A stretch of DNA of 64,000 nt from Pterobdella sp. o SKG-2022 (taxonomy: Eukaryota; Annelida; Clitellata; Hirudinida; Piscicolidae): positions 21,244,674-21,308,673 of the forward strand of contig OZ038322.1 of the NCBI GenBank assembly GCA_964035795.1, written 5' to 3'. The notes beneath the pieces were generated by a model. That model searched no databases, was not told the origin of the DNA, and saw nothing but the letters and a program-made list of their open reading frames with translations. This document shows, in pieces, positions 36,069 to 48,300 of the stretch. How positions within the stretch are numbered: the first letter of the stretch is position 1; every line of letters begins with the position of its first letter. Made by a program: the position numbers and the translations under genes.

Positions 36069-39000
36069 CTACATCAATGGCTTGACATCTCTCTCCAAAT
36101 GATGAGGATGCAATTGCAACTTCAAGGGATCCTGCAACCGTCGAAGGTCATATCTGTGTGTAATACAAATTACATTACATAATATGCTAGTTTTATGGCG
36201 TGGTTGTACTTATCGAAAATTCTCTCTTGTTTTTAAATAGATGTTTTGAGACTTTCTCACATTTTATGTTTTGTTAAAAAAAAAATTAATTTGATAATAG
36301 TATGCACTAATAATACTGATCACAATAACTTTAAAAACATAATTTTTCTGCACCTTCAGCTTGAAAAACCCCTAAAACTACTCGCCTCTATATTTCATAT
36401 ACACACACTGTGCTTAAATATCATCAAACCCTGTGTAAATAACCACACTAGTGTTCAAGCTAACTCATTATCATTACTATCATTATTAATTCCTGTTATG
36501 TTAGCTATCTTCTAAAATACCATTATTGAATAAATTGTAACACCAACTTGATTCTAGCAGCTTCGTCACACAAATAGTTGTAGCGTATGAGGTCAAAACC
36601 TCCCCTCTCACAAATCCTGTGAATCTGATTCACTACAAATCTGCTGTATACGGTCGGGTAGTAGTACTCCTGGATGAATGATGAATAAATAGTTAGATAA
36701 ATTGATAAAAGATCTATAGATGTGTGAAGATTAATAAATACATTTAAATTGAAAAAGTAATATTAAAACACCGAACAAACAAAAAAAAATATCAAAGTGC
36801 AATGACGAGTGAATACCTTGTTAGTGATGATGTAGTACCCATAAAAGGTAATGATGAAAGATTGAGTCACAAAGTATGTCACCGGTTCCATTATATCCCA
36901 TGAGTATTCCCACCAGGTCAGTCTGTGAAATGTTGCATTGATGTGTGTTAGTTTTGTTTTATCTTCAATATTTTCATGCATATATTTGAAATTTGATTGC
37001 ATAAGAAAAAAAAATTATTTGCGAGTTTAGCTTATACTGTCAACATTCATAAATGCTTTTTGTATAATCAATAAAAATATCAACGAAGCGATGAGGAAAG
37101 TACTGAAAAGAACAGTTTAATACCAGCATAAACATTAACAATAGTGAAAGTAACAGTAAAGGAAAATGAAATTTTAAATAAAGATAGTAACTGAAAGTCA
37201 ACAAGCAATATGGTTAACATCAAAAATCTATTTATATATATATATATATATTTTTTTTTTTTCTGGACATATTGGCGAACCTAGCTAGCATGCCACATAG
37301 GAGACACATCAGAGATAATCCACCCCAAGCAGCTATACGAGCCTTCCTGTGGGCCAACTCTTTTATGTCGCCCAGACTCTGTGTAGGTTTTAAATGTAAT
37401 GCTATGAAGCTAAGACTTTGGTGGTTTCTGTTCATACAAAAGTGATCAATAGTTATACACATTTGTACTAACTTATAAAGATGGCTTTTTTGAAATTTAG
37501 TATACTTTTTTTTAAATAAGCGTTTTCAAAAAACCTCAAGACTGGTTTAACTTTATGGAAATCAAAAGAAATATGAAGTGACTATAAAGCTTTTCAACTT
37601 TTCTGGATATTTACAACTAATAGGAGTCAGAGATAAAATTGAAACTTTTAAAGTGGTTAAGAATGATGAAAAAGCAGAGGGATTTTACCTTTTCCAGCGG
37701 TTCCAACTCATACTGCAGCTCTTCCAGCCTCTGTAACAATTTCTCTTGTCTCTTGACGTAGATCTATTGAAGAGTGTTTCTTATGTTTTCAATTGCTATA
37801 AAAAGGAAAAAATAAATACTTTCTATCCATAAAAATTGAAAATATATCATCTAAAATATAAAATTTTTCATATTAATATTAAATTGAATGGAAACACTCA
37901 AAAAAAATGTGTATATTTCTAAAAATGCAAAATAACATAATTAACATGAGGCATTCATATGCTATAAGTGTCACACCTCTCTACTGTTCATAGCCAGGTA
38001 CAACTGAGCCACCAATCCTTTCTGTGTCTCATCACTCAAGTATGGTGATGAGAAATCTGTGATGATTGATCATTGGTGATTTTCGTCCTTGAGTCCCAAA
38101 TTAAATGGCGTTGGACATTTAAAACCTTAACTCATTGGTTTAATAAGCAATAGCAAGTTTTGAAGAGTGTTGTGATCAATACCATGGTTGAAAGTAGATT
38201 TAAACAAGTTTTTTATTATTGATTTTTGAGTGTAATTATTAGGTATGAATACTTGATAACGAAAGTTGAAATTTTTATAGCCAAGCATAAGTTGAACATT
38301 TTTAATAATTATAGTAGAATTGATTACTTACTAAAATGTGTTTATTGATATAAAAACAAGTACATTTTAGAAAATCAATTAATCAATAAAATAGTTTGAA
38401 ATTATATCTGGTACAAAAAACATTTGAAACAGATGAACTACTGATCCTACTGGTTCACTTTATTTAACATTTTAAGCAATAAAATATATGCAATTAATTT
38501 TAGTTCTAGCAATGGTTTATATTTTAAACTTACTTAATTGCTACTAAATTTTTGCACATACAAATTTTGACAGCAAATTTCATGGAAACTTGATTTCATT
38601 AATTTTTAATGTAACAAAAAAACAACCCAGATTATCAAGATGGATGTGGTAGTTGAGTGCATTTAGTTGCAGTATAAAGTCTTCTTTGAGAAGGTTTGAG
38701 CATGCTGTTGTGTTGCAGATCAATTGACCATCTGTGTTGGGTAGATAAAAAAACATTCAATATATATAGAAATTTACTTTAAATGTTCTTATAACTGTTG
38801 AAATTATTATAGAAAATGTTGGAATTATTTATCAACTCATAGAGTAGGCTTTGATCTTTTCAATTCCAGGATCTTCAGCTTTTACGTGCATAATGAAGTC
38901 ATTCAGTGTGTGCATTAGAGGTTTTATCACAAATCTATAAATTTTAATTTGTGTATTGAAAACACAATTCTCATTCAAGTTAATTATTTTTTAAAAAGCT

Positions 39001-39582
39001 TCATGGGATAAAATAAACTCCAAAGTGTTTTCATTTAAATATTTTAAAAAATTATTTTTCAACATTCAAATAACCAGTAACCTGCAAACTTCATTCCTTG
39101 AATACAAGGGTAAAACAAGGATACACAAACCATTTTCATTTCGGACAGTAATCTTCTCTGAAAATAAAGTTTTATACAACTATCAAAAACATTTGGAAAA
39201 ATCAAATAACGTTGAAAATAAAAACTACCTTGTATTTGAGATTTTTCGGGCACATAAGCCCCTCTTGCTAAGTCATAAGCTGAAGGGGGAAGAACAAAAT
39301 CAGATGAAAATCGCTGCAAAAGAGGAGTGATTTTTTTCGTTTCGAGAAGTTTGTTAACATTCTTGAAAAAAATAAAAAAAATTTCGAATAATGTTCAGTA
39401 TTATATTTTATTATTAGGTTTTAGACGAATCGATAGAAAATGAAACTAACGTTATTTGTAAGACACTTCAAAGTGGTGGTTGAAAATGAAAGCTTGCTTG
39501 TTACTTTTATTTTTCCAATTTTATGAACTAAAAGTCTTTCGACTTTTTTTATTGAAAGGCCTAAAACTCTAGATCCATTCAT
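36069..39582 (-). CDS. MCU: Mitochondrial calcium uniporter pore subunit MCU, complete
   Basis: Eleven exons (minus strand, 5' to 3'): 39451-39582, 39229-39313, 39082-39157, 38837-38934, 38627-38731, 37977-38056, 37689-37763, 37281-37378, 36817-36922, 36548-36669 and 36069-36153. Every join is phase-consistent and predicts 353 residues (human 351). MCU forms the inner-membrane Ca2+ channel with a matrix N-terminal domain. Exon 1 encodes a basic, Ser/Thr-rich, almost acid-free start ([20 protein letters not shown]) fitting a mitochondrial targeting peptide. Exons 2-6 give the N-terminal domain ([34 protein letters not shown]). Then coiled coil 1 ([20 protein letters not shown]), TM1 ([16 protein letters not shown]), the selectivity motif in [17 protein letters not shown] with both pore acids, TM2 ([15 protein letters not shown]) and the C-terminal helix ending [12 protein letters not shown] (human KRLRDPLQVHL). 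Regulators (MICU, EMRE) are not in the window. Confidence 0.96.
37230..37260. repeat. Short (TA)n and (T)n tract in MCU intron
   Basis: About ten TA units followed by a T-run, in the MCU intron just downstream of exon 8. Simple sequence; no function inferred. Confidence 0.9.
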
Positions 39583-40454
39583 TCTCCCATAAGCATAACT
39601 GCTAGCGAGAAGAGGGACTAACTAAACACATCTAGATTGTACCTAATATTTGAAAATTTTAGTCAATGCACGTTTGGTTAAACTATTGAATAAAAATTGG
39701 GAAACAAATAAGTAATTAAAAATGAAATTCAAAAGTCATTTATTATAAAATATTTCGAACAAAAGAAGAAAAATTGAAAGATTAGATTAAGTATGATAGC
39801 TTAGGATGAAGTCTGACTACCTTAATATAAAAGTTTAAGTGAAACGTGAAACCCTTTTTAATATAAAATTGTAACTTTGATATAAAAAAGCCAAAAGCAA
39901 CAAAAAAGTAATCATAAAGTAGCTTAAAAAATAACTGGTGAGCGTAACAAAAGTGTATGAATAAGAGAACCATGGTAATTCGTAGCAAAAAAATAGTTAT
40001 AATATCATCAATAAAAATATATAATTTTGAAGCTGAGACTTAACCGCTAAATGAAGCATGTCGATTAGAAAAATACTTTCAATTCTAACGATTTTTAACG
40101 ATTTATGAGACCCATTAATCAATGCTAAAACTTGTTGAATATTGTTTGTAAGTACATCAAAATTTCTATAAATAATTAATTCGGTATTGAAAAATAAAAT
40201 TTTAGTTTGTGAAAAAACGAATGAAATAATAAAAAAAAATAAAACGATTTTTCAAAAATTAGGTTAAGCAAATGAAAATATTTCCAAAGCCATAAAGGAT
40301 AGAAAAATAATCAGTTGAGCTGAGTGGAAGCTTACAAAAAACTTTTGTTAGCCCCATAACTGTATTCATATAATGAAATTTGCAATTAAGTAAATAAAGA
40401 AAAATTCCAAAATATCCAATTTTATGTGAAATACTTAAATATCAATGGAAATAT
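39583..40454. repeat. Intergenic spacer, left member of a duplicated block
   Basis: Bases about 39720-40030 match about 43380-43740 in order: atgaagtctgac, gcaacaaaaaagtaa, aactggtgagcgtaa, and atatataattttgaagctga all recur with similar spacing. This shows that the 14-3-3 duplication included 3' flanking DNA. No gene is seen in it. Confidence 0.75.
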
Positions 40455-42304
40455 TTAATATTTTACCATGAGTTTGTCACGGAGGAGATGCAAAGTGAGA
40501 ACAGACTCATTGTATAAGTCGTCACTTATGGCATCGATTTGTGAGATACCTGCATTATACGCCTAAGAAAAAAATTGTTAATGTCAATTCAAAAGATTGA
40601 AAATATATATGTCAAAAATATATCTCCAAAAAATGCAGAATTCGAAATATTCAAAGTGGTTATTAGAGAACGAACTTTTTGCGGTATTATAAGCTAGCTC
40701 TTCGTTGTTGAGTATCTCATAATAGAAAAGTGAGAGATTCAAGGCCAGCCTCAGTCTAAATTTGAAAATAATGAAATTTTATGAAAATAATTTTATCGAA
40801 ACATATAAAAAACTGAAGTATGATAAAATTAAGGCTATAATCAATTGATAAATGATGTAAAAGGGTTTTGAAAAAAAAATTAATTGTACGGATCAAGAGA
40901 TAGTGAATCTAGCAATTTTTTCATGAACGAACAAATAATGCTTCAACATTGAATACTTTTTCCCAAGTTAAGTTTACTCGAGATAATTTATCTTTCGCCA
41001 TATAATATAGTGGAGGTTTTTGACGTTAAACTGCAAAAGACTTGGTGCCTGAAATTCAAGACCACTGTAGCCGGTATTAAAAAACTCATATCCTGTTTTC
41101 GTTGTCATTTAACTTAGCGGATTAACTTTTTTTGATAACGGCAATGAAAACTGTTCAAATGGGGGATGGACTTATTTCGAATTCGAAATTATCGCGTTTG
41201 ACGTTAGTTTGGGTTGGCAGTCTAAAAATTTATCTCAAATTAATAGCTTATTTTAAAAATTACTCTATAATTAGTATCATTTATCTGGGCCAGTTAACGA
41301 GAAAAAAACAGCAGTATAATCTAATATCATTAATACTATACACTGTTGTAAATAAACTCAGTAACATTGAAAAATGAATGTCACCGTCGAAAATCTAACA
41401 GAAAATAAGCCTGAACACTAAGTTAGGTCTTAAACTATATAAATGTTTAATTAAATAAGTAAAACGCGTCCAAATATTGGTATTATTGTGAAGATAAAAT
41501 GCTCAATAATAACTATTTCAAACTACCGGTTTTATGATTCAAAATGACAGTAAGGTTTTTTAAAAACACAAACAGATTGGTCCTCTCAGTCAAATATGAA
41601 GCCAAACAACTGCACTATTTCATTAAATAACACGAAACAATACCTGACTGGGTTGATTGATGATAATCTTTCTTCAGCTAGAACTGAAGCATTTTTGTAG
41701 GCTTTTTCACTCACAGATACCACATCTAAAAAAAATTATTTAAAATATGCTACTAGTTGAAAACAAAATTTCACAATCTTTTTCTGATCCAGTTTTGATT
41801 TCAGCTAAGTATTTGTAATAGTCTCCTTTCATTTTTAAATATAAAACAGTAGCTTCGCCAATTTTATCTGGTTTAACCAATAAGTTATTCAGCAAATCCT
41901 GAAAATATAAGTTCCTTTAAACGATAGCTTTTAAATAAATTTTTGAAACTAACAAGAATTTCCTTGCATTTTTGACTAATTTTTGCCTCAATTTTAACTT
42001 TATAAGATTTAACAATTGCCACTTTATCAGTTCTTTCAGCGTTTTTTTCTTCATAAGAAATAATTCTCCATGCCCTTCTTTTAGCATTAATCACATTTTC
42101 GTATCCTACGGATAATAAATTTCTTTCTTCACTGTCAAGGCCTAGATTCAATTCAGTAACTTTTTTCATTATACTTGCCAGGTCATCATAACGCTGAGTT
42201 TTTTCTGCTAATCTTGCTTCTTCAACCAAATTTGATTTAGTTGAAGATGCAACATGTTGAAATCGTAAAATTATCAAAATAATAACGAGAACAATAGAAG
42301 GCAT
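40455..42304 (-). CDS. Diverged 14-3-3 protein, proximal tandem copy
   Basis: Exons: 41954-42304, 41775-41898, 41644-41725, 40676-40755 and 40455-40562 (or from 40549). 14-3-3 proteins bind phosphoserine/threonine motifs as dimers. Family blocks are clear: [64 protein letters not shown]. Departures from the family: the start codon used by the neighbouring copy has become GTT here, and the open frame begins 19 codons upstream with [13 protein letters not shown], a signal-peptide-like segment; Lys49 (zeta numbering) is Glu; Arg127 is Lys. Exon 4 is two bases shorter at its 3' border, so the normal join to exon 5 gives a stop after two codons. An alternative acceptor 13 bases inside exon 5 (AG|gtatctc) would restore the frame and drop about five residues. 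It may therefore be a neofunctionalised or a decaying copy. Confidence 0.88.
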
Positions 42305-44043
42305 TTTAATTCAATTGATCACAATTATTTTCAATGTATGATTCTCAACACTTTAAGCTTAAAAAAGCAGTCACATCTTAATAACTTATATTTTTATTGG
42401 GTCACAGATATTTTTTATTAATGAAATTGAAAAGTTGAATACCAGATGTGAATACTTGTTATCTCCAATTGGATATTTAAAATCTTTAAAACTAGATAAA
42501 ATACTGAACAATTTTTGACGTCATATTATTGTTTATCAATTCCTTACTAAAAAGTGTTTATTGATAAAATATTGTATGTTGTATCATGAATTAATTTTTT
42601 AGAGACAACTTATGGACCGTTTATTTGAAATATTTCATGGTTTTTTTCAGTTTAAAAATGAGGCAGTTTTAGAAACGCTTATTATTTTCAAAAAATCTAA
42701 AATTTTTCTTAAAAATTAAAATTTAAACAATTTTTAATACTTTTACTAATTTTAATTTTTAGAGACATTTTACCTCATTTTCAATAAGCAATAATTTGAA
42801 ATTTATACATTATAACATGAGCTAATGTTTTGTAATAAGGCTATAACAAAAAAAAATATAAGGCTGAATTATTTAGAATTATAACATTTTCTTTGAATGA
42901 ATGTATTTAAAAAACTCCTATTTTCGATGTAAAACTCTATTACTAATCTTCTTGACAAAGTTGAACTTATCGAAAATTTTGAACACTTTTAGAGTAAATA
43001 ATACTCGTTCAACGTTTTCGCACTTAAGGTTAGTCAGATAAGGTTAGACGGTCAGAGTGAAGATAGTTTTCTCGTCCAAAGATCTTTATCCGAAAAGTCT
43101 ACTTTTTCGAGGTTTGCAGAATTCAAATCAACTTCAATTTACTGGGCCCACATATCTTTCGGTTTTTCAACTTGTCGCCTTTAACGAGTCTGAACGTCGC
43201 GGACTATGTTAGACCACAGCGAGTAGCTCATTCTTGTGACGATCGTACACACAGGGTCTCTTTATTTTTCAGCTATAAAAGCTTTAATATTTAGTGTACC
43301 AAAAACTAGCAATCAAAAAAACTTTATATTTTAAAATTTCAGTCAAGACATTTATTTGAAAACCTGCGAAATAGAAAATTCAAGATGAAACTCAATAGCC
43401 ATTTTTGTATAAAATATGTCGGGCAAAAGACCCAAAACATTGAAAAGTATGAAATATTGGAAAAAAAAACAAAGTTAATATAGTTTAGATGAAGTCTGAC
43501 TTTCTTTATATAGTGAGTGAAATTGAAGAGAAACGTAATACTCATTTTCAGATGAAATCGTAAATTTTATTAAAAAAAAGCTAAAAGCAGCAAAAAAGTA
43601 AAGATAAGTAGCTTAAATAACGACTGGTGAGCGTAAAAATAATGTATGACTAAGAGAATTATGGTAAATAAGACATCGAAGCAAAACAATAAAGTTTTAA
43701 TATCATCAACAAAAATATATAATTTTGAAGCTGAAATCAGAACCTATACGATATAAATATTGATTAGAAAACCCCTAAACTAGTACATATTAAAACTAGT
43801 ACAACAAAAACATTACTAAAAAATGACATACAATTTCAATCTAGAAATACATTAAATAAATGAAAAAATTTCTAAAGCCCATATGGGATACTAAAAATAA
43901 TCAGTTGAGATGAGTAGAAGAGCTGTGCAACTTAGGCGCTGTCTCCTGTCCACAGCTGTATTCATATGAAAAAACTTTTAATCAAGTAAATAAAATAAAG
44001 TTTTTAAAAAAACCAATTTCATGCGCATTAACTAAAAAAATAT
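42305..44043. other. Spacer between the two 14-3-3 copies
   Basis: Contains the right member of the duplicated flank (about 43380-43740, see 39583-40454). A locally GC-richer stretch at 43000-43270 has no open frame or RNA signature that I recognise. Confidence 0.5.
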
Positions 44044-46329
44044 TTAATATTGTACTGTGAGGTTGTCACGAAGGAGCTGCATAATGAGAGTGGAATCCTT
44101 GTACGAGTCCTCACTCAAAGAATCAATTTCTGAGATAGCTACATCAAATGCCTACAAAAAAATTGTCAATACCAATTTAAAAGATCAAAAATGTATCAAA
44201 CTTTATAAAATGAGCATTTTGCAACAAGAAACATCAAATAAGAGGAATTTTTGATACATTTATTGAAATTAAAACAACTATAACTTTTGATAAGTTTGTC
44301 AAAAAGTAGTTTTTTTGATTCTCAATAAATGTATTAAAAATTCTATTTATTTGATGATTTTGTTAAAAATAATTATGGAAAAATACATACAATGTCTCTA
44401 AAAAAGCATTTGAAAATATTTGTTACTGATTACTAAATGGCCTACCTTTTTTGCTAATCCACAAGCCTTTTCTTTGTTGTTGAGTATCTCATAAAAAAAG
44501 ACTGAAAAATTCAAGACCAGCCCCAATCTTAGGGTAAAATGATTTAATGAAAAGGATTTTACCAAAACATATTAAAAACAATGATAAATTCATGCTTATA
44601 AGAGAGTCAATTGATAAGAGATTTATAATGGTTTGAAATAAGAGAAATACCTAAATTTTGAATTTTAATCTCCACTATAGTAATGGTGGCTCAATTTACT
44701 TTAGTTGCAATTTTTTTAACAAGTTTATATACTGTAAACCTCCATTTATTTTTTAAATCAAAATTTTCTAAAATTTTTGACACTTGCTTTTTTACTTCAC
44801 CTTCAGCCTAACCTAACATAGCTCAGTTTTTTTAATATCCATCTTATGTCTAAGACACCAAACCTCTTTCCCATATAACATTGCTTATCTACACAGCTTG
44901 CTTAAACTTTTTTTTTTATTTCAAGTGGTGTATTTTAGATAATATCTAATATATCTATCCCTAAAATCTTTAGTCTTCACAGTTCAGTAAAAATTGGGAT
45001 CATTCGCCAAGTCAAATGGCAATGATAAAAATTTCACTTTGCCAATACCTACTACAAAATCTCCTTTTATCCAGGTTGTTACTGAAAAATCTGGCCTCTA
45101 ACAATAAGCACTAATTTGAAGGCAGCTTAAAGTCGATGCCAAGAATGTATTTCATGCTTTATTGAACATAATGAAGAAATATATGTTGAATTTAATAAAG
45201 TTAACTCTACATTGAAAAATTTTTTATACATTACATTCGCCAATATCATGATTAATAAAATCAACAAACTCAAATAAATTTTTAAATTCCATTTTATTTT
45301 AGGTAATGAATATTTATATCTAATTTAGATTCAACTTGAACTATTTTTAAACTTTGAATGTTGGGTTTGTTAGTAGAAAACCTAAACTTAATGGAAAAAA
45401 ACTAATAAAACAGTTTTTCATAAGAAAATTATTTTTGATAGAATCCCTGAAAGTTGAACTTAGCGAAAGGGCAGAAGCTAGCAGGTGTGAACACTAAGAT
45501 ATTTTCAAACTAGATGCAGTTTTAATTCATAACTAAAACACATTTCAATAATAATCATCTATCCAATTATACAAATAATGAGATTATAAACATCAAATGC
45601 TCAAAAATTACCAACTCAAAGTACCAGCTTCAGGATTAAGTGAGTCTCCTCAATAAACTCAGTAAAAAATTAAACCAAAAAACTCCAATATCTCATTTAA
45701 ATAACATCAAATAATACCTGATTGGATTAACTGGCTTCAATCCTTTTTCAGCAAGAACTAAAGCATCTTTGTAAGCTTCCTCACCCAAAGACACCACATC
45801 TAAAAAAAATTATTTAAAATATGCTACTAGTTGAAAACAAAAGCTTACAATCTTTTTCTGATCCAGTTTTGATTTCAGCTAAGTATCTGTAATAGTCTCC
45901 TTTCATTTTTAAATAAAAAACAGCAGCTTCATTGGGTGCATCTGATTTAATCAAAAAATTTTCCAGCAAATTCTGAAAATATAAGTTTAATTTGATCTAA
46001 AGGTACCCAAATAAATTATTGAGACTGACGAGAATCTCCTTGCATTTTTGACTAATTTCTGTCTCAATTTTTTCTTTATAGGATTTAACGATTGCTGCTT
46101 TGTCACTTCCTTCAGATTTTTGTTCTATATCAGAAATTACTCTCCATGCCGATCTTTTAGCTCCAATTGCATTTTTGTATCCTACAGATAGTAAATTTCT
46201 TTCTTCGCTGGAAAGACCTTCATTCAACTCTATAACTTTTTTCATTAAAGTTGCCATGTCGTCATAACGTTCGGCTTGTTCTGCTAATTTCGCCTCTTCA
46301 ACCAAACTATTTTTAGTTGTAGATGCCAT
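44044..46329 (-). CDS. 14-3-3 protein, distal tandem copy (conventional)
   Basis: Five exons, all phase-consistent: 46030-46329, 45849-45972, 45718-45799, 44446-44527 and 44044-44151 (stop TAA). Predicted 231 residues. Conserved blocks: [89 protein letters not shown] and [17 protein letters not shown]. The phosphate pocket (Lys49, Arg56, Arg127, Tyr128 in zeta numbering) and Asn173 are intact, so it should bind phosphopeptides. It ends NLTVQY, lacking both the usual NLTLW tryptophan and the acidic tail of about 15 residues seen in most animal isoforms. Donor at exon 1 is CTC|GTCAGT; reading through it gives a false extension ([10 protein letters not shown]). Introns 1 and 2 are under 60 nt; intron 3 is about 1.2 kb and holds a LINE relic. 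Confidence 0.95.
44740..45160 (-). mobile_element. Possible LINE relic in a 14-3-3 intron
   Basis: On the minus strand, fragments such as [10 protein letters not shown] and [11 protein letters not shown] resemble the post-RT ALLYGSEVW.L....... RTE segment of non-LTR elements, but frames are broken within 60 bases. Lies between exons 3 and 4 of the distal 14-3-3 copy and is absent from the proximal copy. Confidence 0.4.
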
Positions 46330-46622
46330 TTTTTGAAATAGTAAAATAATGAAAATATGTGACGAAATGAATTTGAAAGACCAATCAACGTAAAAAGACT
46401 ATAAATAAACTTAACTTTTAAATAAATGCTTCATATCAGATATTACTTTTATTTTTTGATAATTCGAAAGTAGTTCAAGTTGGCATCAAAATTGAAACAA
46501 ATCAAAATACTTTGGTTTAGCCAATTTTTAAAACAATTTTTTTCCTTAATTGAAAGATGAAGTGAGTTTTTAGCTATTAACTAAGCAACAACTACTTTTT
46601 TCAAAATTTTATATAATAACAC

Positions 46623-46795
<173 letters not shown>

Positions 46796-48300
46796 TGTTT
46801 AAATAGCGTTCAGAGGCGACCTACTATGAACTGCTTAAAGAAGGTTTTTATGCTTTTGAGAAAAATAGGATAGGGAAAAGATTCAAGATTAGGAGAAAGA
46901 AAATTTCGAAGAAGTGGACCAAAAAAGAAAAAAGCAGTATCAGCATAAGAATGAGAGAGAGATAATGAAGAGTTGAGTGAGTAGAGAACCTTAGGCCGGC
47001 ACGTTTAGGAGGGAGTAAGAAGTTAGAAAGATAGGAAAATGAAGTAAAATGAAAAATTTTATACACGAAAGTACAGCTTTTGAAGAAAGAGCGAAGTGAA
47101 GAGGTAGCCAGTGAAGATCGACAAGAGACGGAGAGATATGGGAGAATTTAGGAGTATGAGAGACGAGGCGTGCAGCAGAGTTAAAGGCTTTAGTAAGAGG
47201 GTAAAGAGTAGATTTAAGAGAATTAAAGTACAAAGAGTTGCACTAATCAAATCGAGAAAAAACAAGAGAGCAGACAAGAATCTCAAGAGAGGCATCATCG
47301 AGATAAAAAAGAGATCTGTCTGATACGATGTAAATGAAAATAACAAAAAGAAGCTACAGAGAGAATTTGAGGATTTAAAGAAGGGGAAGAATCAAGAAGA
47401 AAGCCAAAACAACGATTAGTGGAAGAGGGATAGATCGTAAGGTCTGAGATCATAATGGGAGGGAGAAAGGAAGGAAGAGATTTGGACCTAAAAAGATAAA
47501 TGAAATTAAATTTAGAGAGATTAAGATTGAAATGCATGGAGTCACACCATGAAAGAATAGAAGTAAGACAAAGAGTAAGCCTTGCAAGAGTAGAAGAAAG
47601 AGAAGAGAGAGGAAAAAAAGAGATGATATAGGTGTCATCAGGAAAAAGCTGACTTCGATAAGCGAAGGGAGGTGAGAGGTATAAAGAATAAAGAGAAGAG
47701 GCCCAAGAACAGATCCTTGAAGAACACCAAAAGAAACAGAGAGAAGAGAAGAAGAGTTGTTAATAGAAACAGTGGAGGAACGGTTAAAAAGAGGGGAGGT
47801 AAGCCAGGAAAGTGAGAAGCCGGAAATACCAAAAGAGGAGTTGAGATGCTGAAGTAAAAGTGAGTGGTCAACAGTATCAAAAGCAGAAGAAAAGTTAAGA
47901 GAAAGGAGAAAGGAAAGCTTACCAGAGTCGAAAGCTAGAAGAGTATCATTAGAGATTTTTAGAAGGCAGGTTTCAGTCGAATGGAAGGGTCTAAAGACAG
48001 ATTGGGTAGGAGGAAGAAGATTGTTAGAAAGAAGGAAGTTTGAAATTTGGAGGTAAATAGCTTTTTCAAGAATTTTTGAAAGAAAGGAAAGGTTAGAAAT
48101 GGGAAGGTAGTTGGAGATGCTAGAAGGATCGAGAGAGGGTTTTTTCAGTATTGGAGTAACAATAGATAATTTAAAGGAGGTGGAAAATTTAGAAATAGAT
48201 AGAAAAAGGCTTATAAGAGAAAGAGGAGAGATCATTAAGAATTTTTTGAAGAATTAGGTCAAGGTAGCAAGAAAATAAAAATACAGATTTAATGATGGTC

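Noticed and set aside
36523..36547. Apparent MCU stop shortly after the tenth exon
   Set aside because: A donor at AA|GTTGGT joins in phase to 36069-36153, which encodes the conserved [12 protein letters not shown] end.
47111..47323. Basic 70-codon + strand frame (also 50569-51096)
   Set aside because: Antisense to the L2 and nested LINE coding regions; no independent support.
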